Assembly (NCBI GenBank): GCA_004802705.1
Contig: SGPL01000664.1
Span: 1-16,298 of the forward strand
Length of the DNA stretch: 16,298 nt
Origin: Bondarzewia mesenterica
Taxonomy: Eukaryota; Basidiomycota; Agaricomycetes; Russulales; Bondarzewiaceae
Reading direction: 5' to 3'
Below the pieces are notes generated by a model, which had not been told where the DNA came from, made no database searches, and worked only from the letters and a program-made list of their open reading frames with translations. A program made the translations under genes and the position numbers. Below, piece by piece: positions 11,172-16,298 of this stretch. Positions within the stretch are counted from its first letter, which is position 1. Each line of letters begins with the position of its first letter.

Positions 11172-11745
11172 GCACAGCGAGATGGGAGCGCATGGTCCGG
11201 TGGATGGATTCATACCGCTCGGGACTTGGGCCAAAGATGCACAGTTGAGGGTGAAGAAAATTCAGCCTCAAGCGATGCAAGTCACACCGACGTGTTCCGG
11301 AGACACTTGCATGCAATCTGATGCTTGGACTCCACTCAAAAAGGTGGATTTTGGGTTGCGGGATTGGTTGAGCAAGGTAACTTGGGTCAATTTTGAGTTT
11401 TATGAGAAACGGTCTGGTAAAAAGTTTCGTCTCATGAAAAGGAACCATCTTGCCAGACGGAAATGAGAGATTGGAGAAAATTTGGAAGACTTCTGTCGGC
11501 TGTAGAAAACAGGTGGTGACTTGACGGCCGGCACCACAGAACGTTCGGCGCATCGAGCTCAGATGTGTGAGTAGAATCTCACGAGGTTTATCATGCCTGT
11601 GATGCCTGTGCGAGTAGCCTGAGAGACACACAATACGTGTATTAGGCATTTTTAAAAGTGCCTTGATGTGAGCGGTCGAATACACTCACCTGGGAGATGT
11701 GTGACAGAACAAATGCAAAGAACATCGACATCGACATCCATCTCC

Positions 11746-11762
11746 AACATGGCAGCCATGTT
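11746..11762. repeat. 17-bp perfect palindrome
   Basis: The arms aacatggc and gccatgtt flank a single A. It lies about 1.1 kb upstream of the VIT-VWA start and about 635 bp downstream of the carrier stop. No known site is recognised. Confidence 0.4.
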
Positions 11763-12396
11763 GAATCCGTTGCAGAAATCAAACGGGTCACCAGATTCCA
11801 CGCATATATTCCATGTTCGGGGGGAGGGGGGGAATAGAGTGAGACGGCGCCCCGGCCAGTCGTGCGCGTGAGCGCGAAGTACATACATAAAAAGCTATGT
11901 AGAAAAAGCTTCGTGGTGGATCGAAACTTTCGAAAGGACTGGCGGGTTTTAGTGAGAATCACCTCGGGCCGGCCTCCGATCGCAAGCGAGCTCCTTGCTG
12001 CTCTTTGACAATGACATAGCGCATATACTCGCCAAGTACTGTTGATCACCTGCATGAATAACTCATAGTACTATCTCCAAGCTCCAATCATGCATGTGCA
12101 ATGTAGCTTGAAAAAAGGCCTGGCTTGGAGCTTGCAGAGCGAGAGTCAACACATCCGTACAAACCAGTGCGCCGTCATATCCGACCGACCAACTACACAG
12201 TAGTATTGCCAAGGACGATAAAACAAAAGCAATAAAAAAAAGGAGACATTCCAAGCAAAAATAGGAATATAGCGGTAGATCGTGATATCGGGGACCTAGG
12301 ATACACGACAACAAGGACAGCAACAACAACTTCCGGTGGGGTATATGGTACATACCACACGCACCCTCGCCCCGGGCCTCCCCTGGTCCATCGTGC

Positions 12397-12653
12397 TCAC
12401 TCGATGTACTCTTCGCCACCATCTACGACGGACCACCGCTCGATGATCAATCGCACACGCTCATACACGGCGAACACGATAGCCTGACCAGGGGCGACGC
12501 GCAGCACGCGCGGGGTGATGCCCTTGTAGAATGAGCGCACGCCCTCCTGCTTCCACATTTCCATCGCGATGACCGGATGCGGTCGAACGCCGACGAGTCT
12601 GCCGGGAACGCGGACTTTTGTAGGCCTAATTTCGTTTTTATACGTGCGCGAAG

Positions 12654-12685
<32 letters not shown>

Positions 12686-13799
12686 TGTGAGAATGAGAGT
12701 GAATTCAGAATTTGGGACGCGGTTGGCACGTTGTAGAGGCGCGGTCAGTGATAGTATTGATCGAACCCAGAGGAGGGAGACGTACGGGTTTTAATCGTGT
12801 CGATGGGTGCGTTGGAGAAGGGACCCATAGCGCCTGAGATGAGACCGATGACCATATGTTGATACGAAGGCAGCTCCACCAAGTTGGGCTGCATCCGCTG
12901 CGCAAACTTCTTCAGTTCCTGGTATGCAGTAAAGTTCGCTCCTGTATACAACAAAAACAGTCCAATGGTCAGCATGCGGTCATAATAATAAGAATTAGAT
13001 GGCGGGAATGCGCACCCTGGTTCGTCGCCTGTCGAAACGCGGTCAACGAGACTCCACGGTAGAGCGCGCTGATACCCTCCTCGCGGACGATGGTGTACAC
13101 GGCGTGTCCCGCGTTGCGATACCGAGGGGCCTCCAGCGGGTCCGCGAGGGAGTGCATCTGCGCTTGCAAGCGAATCTTGACGACTTCCATCGGGGTCACG
13201 ACCAACACGGCCTCCGTCGTACCCGCACCCAACCCCGCTGTTCACGGTCACACGTGAATAAATGAACATGATGAATAAACCGGAAGGAAGAAGGGGAGAA
13301 ACGGGTACAGTACCAAGGAAAATGCGGCCGACGCTGGTCTTGCCGGTCTCCTTGTCCGCGAGCCAGCCTTTGTAGGCTTCAAACGAGGCAAAGCGGGTCG
13401 CCATCTTTGGCACGATGCCAGACAAGACGGCGCCGAGACCCTTGTAGAGCGCGAGCGCGGTCTCGCGCTGCACGATGTTCACGCCCGTCGCAATGAACCC
13501 GCGTGGTTTCGTCTATTCAAACGCGTCCGTTTGCGAGGTCAATTCTGCGGGAATGGTCGGAAGGACGAGGGGGAGGGGGACTTACGCCTGGCAAACGACC
13601 GGACCGCGAGAGCTGCATGCGGACTTTAATGGTGTCTAGGGGTTGGCAACATAGCTATCAAATGCGTAGAGCGCCGGTTGAGCATTGGGAGAGCGGTGTC
13701 GTATGCAATGTAGTGACTCACTGCCTCCATAGCCCCCGCAAGCCCTCCCGCCGTGATATGCGTACCAAACCCGACCTTCTTGTCTCCGGATCTCGACAT
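12397..13799 (-). CDS. mitochondrial succinate/fumarate-type carrier (SFC1/ACR1 family), six exons, one frameshift
   Basis: Exons: 13799-13722, 13654-13586, 13512-13314, 13237-13016, 12941-12786 and 12625-12397. All three carrier repeats carry the signature P-x-(D/E)-x-x-(K/R): QPLDTIKVRMQ, TPMEVVKIRLQ and APIDTIKTRLQ. Segments such as RQATNQGANFTAYQ, ELPSYQHMVIGLISGAMG and YKGITPRVLRVAPGQAIVF match yeast Sfc1 in character. Sfc1 exchanges cytosolic succinate for mitochondrial fumarate across the inner membrane and supports growth on C2 compounds. The first five junctions close in phase. In exon 6 the acceptor at 12626 gives the expected LQKS, but one base is missing near 12573-12574, before VIAMEMWKQEG; with it the length would be 317 residues, close to yeast (about 322). 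It is either a sequencing error in a G run or a real break. Confidence 0.88.
12654..12688. repeat. TTTTG/TTTTTG microsatellite inside a carrier intron
   Basis: Six or seven runs of four to five T, each followed by G, lie within the last intron of the carrier gene (12785-12626). This intron is 160 bp, against 67-76 bp for the other four, and the repeat accounts for part of the extra length. Confidence 0.8.
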
Positions 13800-14120
13800 C
13801 TCAGCACTTATCCAATCGTATCTCGCGTTCTCGAATGCAAAGGGGTTGGGGAACGGAAAAAATAGGTCACGACCTCACAGCAGAAGAGAACGAAGACACG
13901 AGCGAACGGGAGTTCAAAGCGTGAAACGAGAGTTGGAAACCGGTGGAATAGACACGGAGCGGGAGGGTTAAATCCGCAAGTGGAATTACGCGGACGGACG
14001 AATTCGTGACTCGGGGAGGAAGTGCTCTGTTTTTTCCCTCAAGAAAACAGTCGGAAAAGAAAAGAAGGGTATGTGAAAAAAGGTAGAAACGCGAGGATTG
14101 CGGGGGGGACGAGCGTGAAA
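13800..14120 (-). promoter_or_regulatory. carrier upstream region, pyrimidine-rich on the coding strand
   Basis: The plus strand here is strongly purine-rich (for example gaaaagaaaagaaggg near 14056), so the carrier's coding strand has long CT-rich stretches just before its start codon. CT-rich leaders are common before the start sites of well-expressed genes in filamentous fungi. I see no certain TATA or CCAAT element, and no coding frame. Confidence 0.35.
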
Positions 14121-15081
14121 AGGAAAAGCCGCAATAATTATTCCAAAGGCCATAAAACGAGACTGATATGAATATCATTCATGATCGGACTGTCGGGCGG
14201 GGTGAAAAGGAGAGACGGAAGGGAAACATGTGAAAACAAGCTGTTCGTGACGTCGACCTTTTGTGGGGAAACGGCTCGAACAGATTGTTCAACGCCTCCA
14301 CTCTCTCCGTTTTCGCCCGCTCTCTCTGCGACCGGCGTCGCAAACAGCAAACCCGGGGCCCCGCAGCACCAGTTACAATCACGTGTATGTCTCGTATACC
14401 ACTGAACGCACTCACTGGTCTGTGCGCTATACTCTGCTGAGGCATATGCATGATCGCTGCTTGCTTTCCTGACCGACTCGCGGCAGGCGTTCGGGACCAC
14501 ACTGATCCAAGTCTTAACCGCTCGGCGAGGCTTCCGCTGATCACTCTTTTCGCAATTTAAAAAAATTGGACATGCCGCAACCATACTAATTTTTTTTCAC
14601 TTTTCATCCATGTTCATTCTTGTAAAGGAGATATCATGTCATGTAGATGTGCATATAAATGGCCCATGAGCAGCTTGTTTTCCCTTTTTCTGTCATGCCG
14701 GAGCACCCCCGTCTCCCAGCTCGTCCTTCTTAGCGAGTCTCGCGTACGAGAGGGTCGAATCCCATATCATTGAGCTACGAGTGGATTATGCGGAGGGGCA
14801 GACTCCAACCTCAATTTAGCAATGATGGACCTATAGGGATCCATTTGGGCCCAGCTACGCGAAGTATGAATCCATCAGGGCTCTTCTGCATTGGCCTAGG
14901 ACCCCTGAAAGCCACGCCAGAGGTATGTGTGGGCCAGAGGGTCGACTACCGACATTTCGGGCGGGCCTGCGGCACCACCTCACATACGGATATCGGAACA
15001 GACCGTCGATTGGGCCGTCTGACTACCGGCATTTGGAACATACATCGTAAATTTTCCAAAAAAATCGCAAAAAAATTGTAA
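14121..15081. other. intergenic, unassigned; possible repeat element at right end
   Basis: No gene is supportable. Open frames at 14138-14584 (minus) and 14770-15081 (plus) lack family features. Between 14944 and 15037 a 17-bp motif starting gactaccg recurs 77 bp apart with three mismatches (14944-14960, 15021-15037). The right end turns into alternating A and T runs (15055-15103) directly before the mitochondrial-like DNA. This could be the tail of a retroelement or only low-complexity sequence. Confidence 0.35.
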
Positions 15082-15103
15082 TTTTTTTTTTTTTTTTTTT
15101 TTT
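15082..15103. repeat. 22-base poly-T tract at the composition boundary
   Basis: An uninterrupted run of 22 T marks the change from mixed-composition nuclear-type DNA to AT-rich DNA. It is preceded by two A runs around 15057-15075. Homopolymers of this kind are frequent false-join sites in assemblies and also occur at insertion points. Confidence 0.9.
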
Positions 15104-15852
15104 ACGTTGATATCAAGATTATTTAAGTAGTTTGAGTTTTGAGCAAGTAGGAGCTTTATTTCATATAAGTTGTTCGATTATTATTCTAATGTGTTTAATC
15201 AGTCTTATTTCCATTTTCTATGGTGATTGATTGATTATCTATTTTAAATTGGAGGCTAAATATCCTAGAATAGCTAGTTTTATTTCGCTTAGACGTAAGT
15301 TTCAACAATTTTTACTTTTTAGTAAATATTTTGTTTATTGTTTTAGTTCTATTAGGTATTATTTTAATAAATTTTTTTTGTTTTCATTTCTTAATTCTTA
15401 ATTAGAAGATTTTATTCGCTGCGCGGGTGTATTTTTTTCTTATTTCTAAATTCTTTTTTCTCTCCTATTCTTAGCNNTAATTNNANNTANATAGTTTCTT
15501 AATTATTATTCAGAATATCTTTACTCCAATGAAAATCAGCTTTAGAGCGGCATTGCCTAAATTAAAATTTTATATAAANTTTAATAAACCATTTAATTAA
15601 TTTTTCATTAATCTAAACTTTATAATACCCCCATTGAAATTAACTCTAAAATGTTTCACTTATGAAATATACTAGTTTAAACGATTTTAAAATTGAAGAT
15701 AACCCCGCCCTTCCTCCCCTCTCCCGCCTTTGGCTAATTTTGTTTGTTTAAACAAAACAAAAATAAGCCAAAAAGGCGACTGAAAGAGCAGCCCTCGCTT
15801 TAGCGGTTTATTTTTTGTTGCTATAGCAAACAAAAATTAGGAACAAAGGGGT

Positions 15853-15895
15853 GCGCTCGCCACGCTCGCAACGCTCGCACCGCTACGCGAGCGAG
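15853..15895. repeat. GC cluster with direct and inverted cgctcgc copies
   Basis: The 7-mer cgctcgc appears at 15854, 15863 and 15872 and is followed by its inverse within gcgagcg (about 15887-15893), so the stretch can fold as a hairpin. It matches the palindromic GC clusters of fungal mitochondrial intergenic DNA. Confidence 0.6.
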
Positions 15896-15964
15896 AGAGA
15901 GGGTTGCTTCGCTATGCGCGTACCTGATTTTGTTTTGTCTGCGCTTTTATTTTTTTGTCGCTCT

Positions 15965-16230
15965 GGCTTCGCAAGAAGGAGCCTAATAAATTTTTTTTTA
16001 TATATAAAATTAATTAAATGAGCGTATTTTTTTTTTTTTTTTGCTCTTAGCTCCTTCGGACAAAGGCGTTTTTTTTTGTTTAAAAACAAACAAAATAAAA
16101 ATAAAACAAACAAAAGGCGGAGCCAAAAAAAGAACAGCTCCTTCGGAGAACACACGCCTTTGTGGCTACGCAAGAAGGAGCTAGAAGGAGCTAGCAACAC
16201 AAAATAAGTAGTGGCTACGCAAGATAAAGC
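15965..16230. repeat. dispersed mitochondrial-type short repeats
   Basis: An 18-bp motif ggctNcgcaagaaggagc occurs at 15965-15982 and 16164-16181, with a diverged copy at 16213-16230. The 11-mer gctccttcgga occurs at 16050-16060 and 16137-16147 and is near the reverse complement of the end of the first motif. The 10-mer ctagaaggag overlaps a tandem of gaaggagcta at 16174-16193. Together they allow several alternative hairpins. Confidence 0.75.
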
Positions 16231-16274
16231 AGCGCATCCGCCTTTTATAAAAATAGAGAATTATTTTAAGATTA

Positions 16275-16298
16275 AAGCCTATAATTTAATGGTAGAAT
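16275..16298 (+). tRNA. 5' part of a probable mitochondrial tRNA, cut by the window end
   Basis: Read from 16275, the last 24 bases fit the start of a tRNA: acceptor strand aagccta (16275-16281), then T8-A9, then a D arm with stem att/aat and loop taatggtag containing the conserved GG. The anticodon and T arm lie outside the window, so identity cannot be given. The D arm is the only real evidence. Confidence 0.45.

Larger units (their letters stand above)
10655..12396. other. long intergenic stretch, no supportable gene
   Basis: Two minus-strand genes flank this 1.7-kb gap: the carrier stops at 12397 and the VIT-VWA gene starts at 10654. It should contain the carrier 3' untranslated region and the VIT-VWA promoter. 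The largest open frames (11685-11107 and 12055-11642 on minus, 11170-11466 on plus) show no domain, and the first runs through the poly-A/T tract, so I do not call them. The stretch contains several small palindromes and short tandem repeats: 9-mer cgctcgaga twice at 10824-10841, and a gacatc run near 11727-11738. Confidence 0.5.
15104..16298. other. mitochondrial-type intergenic DNA (NUMT or assembly chimera)
   Basis: The sequence is very AT-rich with short GC clusters such as gctccttcgga and ggcttcgcaagaaggagc, a pattern typical of fungal mitochondrial intergenic DNA and unlike the rest of the window. No protein frame is supportable; the 105-residue minus frame at 15883-16200 is a low-complexity artefact. 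Eight N calls lie at 15476-15490 and 15579. A probable mitochondrial tRNA begins at the right edge. Whether it is a nuclear insertion or a false join to the mitochondrial genome cannot be told from the window. Confidence 0.7.

Noticed and set aside
11107..11685. 192-residue minus-strand open frame in the long gap
   Set aside because: It runs through the poly-A/T palindrome (KKNIFFF), has no recognisable family and no supporting splice structure.
14731..14790. tRNA-like B-box (gggtcgaatccc) on plus and A-box-like tagctcaatga on minus
   Set aside because: The two boxes are on opposite strands and no cloverleaf with a paired T arm and anticodon arm can be drawn.
15883..16200. 105-residue minus-strand open frame in the AT-rich end
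   Set aside because: Almost all Lys, Phe and Leu from A/T runs and repeats; not a protein-coding pattern.

Overview
The window looks like nuclear DNA of a filamentous basidiomycete fungus, probably an Agaricomycete, followed at its right end by DNA that looks mitochondrial. The evidence for a fungus is the many short introns (mostly 43-85 bp), a secreted/vacuolar proteinase K-type subtilase, an F-box-like protein of the type expanded in Agaricomycetes, a fungal VIT-VWA protein and an SFC1-type mitochondrial carrier. There is no operon structure, CRISPR array or bacterial-type system.

Layout. Bases 1-873 have no supportable gene. 874-2509 (-) is a three-exon subtilase (S8A, cerevisin/proteinase K type, 504 aa). 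3035-5023 (-) is a ten-exon WD40 protein recognised as a WRAP53/TCAB1 (WDR79) homologue; all splice phases close to 479 aa, using one GC-AG intron. 5476-7284 (+) is an intronless 602-aa F-box-like protein, divergent from WRAP53. 7464-10654 (-) is a VIT + von Willebrand A protein with a 3 x 55-residue tandem repeat. It carries a homopolymer frameshift at 9778-9786, and its first repeat unit (in gene order) is broken or has become an intron. 10655-12396 is a long stretch without a gene. 12397-13799 (-) is a six-exon SFC1-type succinate/fumarate carrier with a one-base frameshift at about 12573. 13800-15081 is promoter and unassigned repeat-like sequence. At a 22-base poly-T tract (15082-15103) the composition changes abruptly to AT-rich DNA with GC clusters, scattered N calls and the 5' half of a probable mitochondrial tRNA at the window edge.

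The genes are independent housekeeping or accessory functions: proteolysis, telomerase/scaRNP biogenesis, ubiquitin ligase substrate choice, a VWA adhesion/scaffold-type protein and mitochondrial metabolite exchange. Nothing shows they form one system. The most interesting signals are the VWA repeat unit in which both candidate reading frames are blocked but a frame-restoring 143-bp intron is possible, the nuclear-mitochondrial junction, and the in-frame duplication at the propeptide/mature junction of the subtilase. Exon models were built by eye from splice signals, phase and family conservation; no alignment or transcript data were available.
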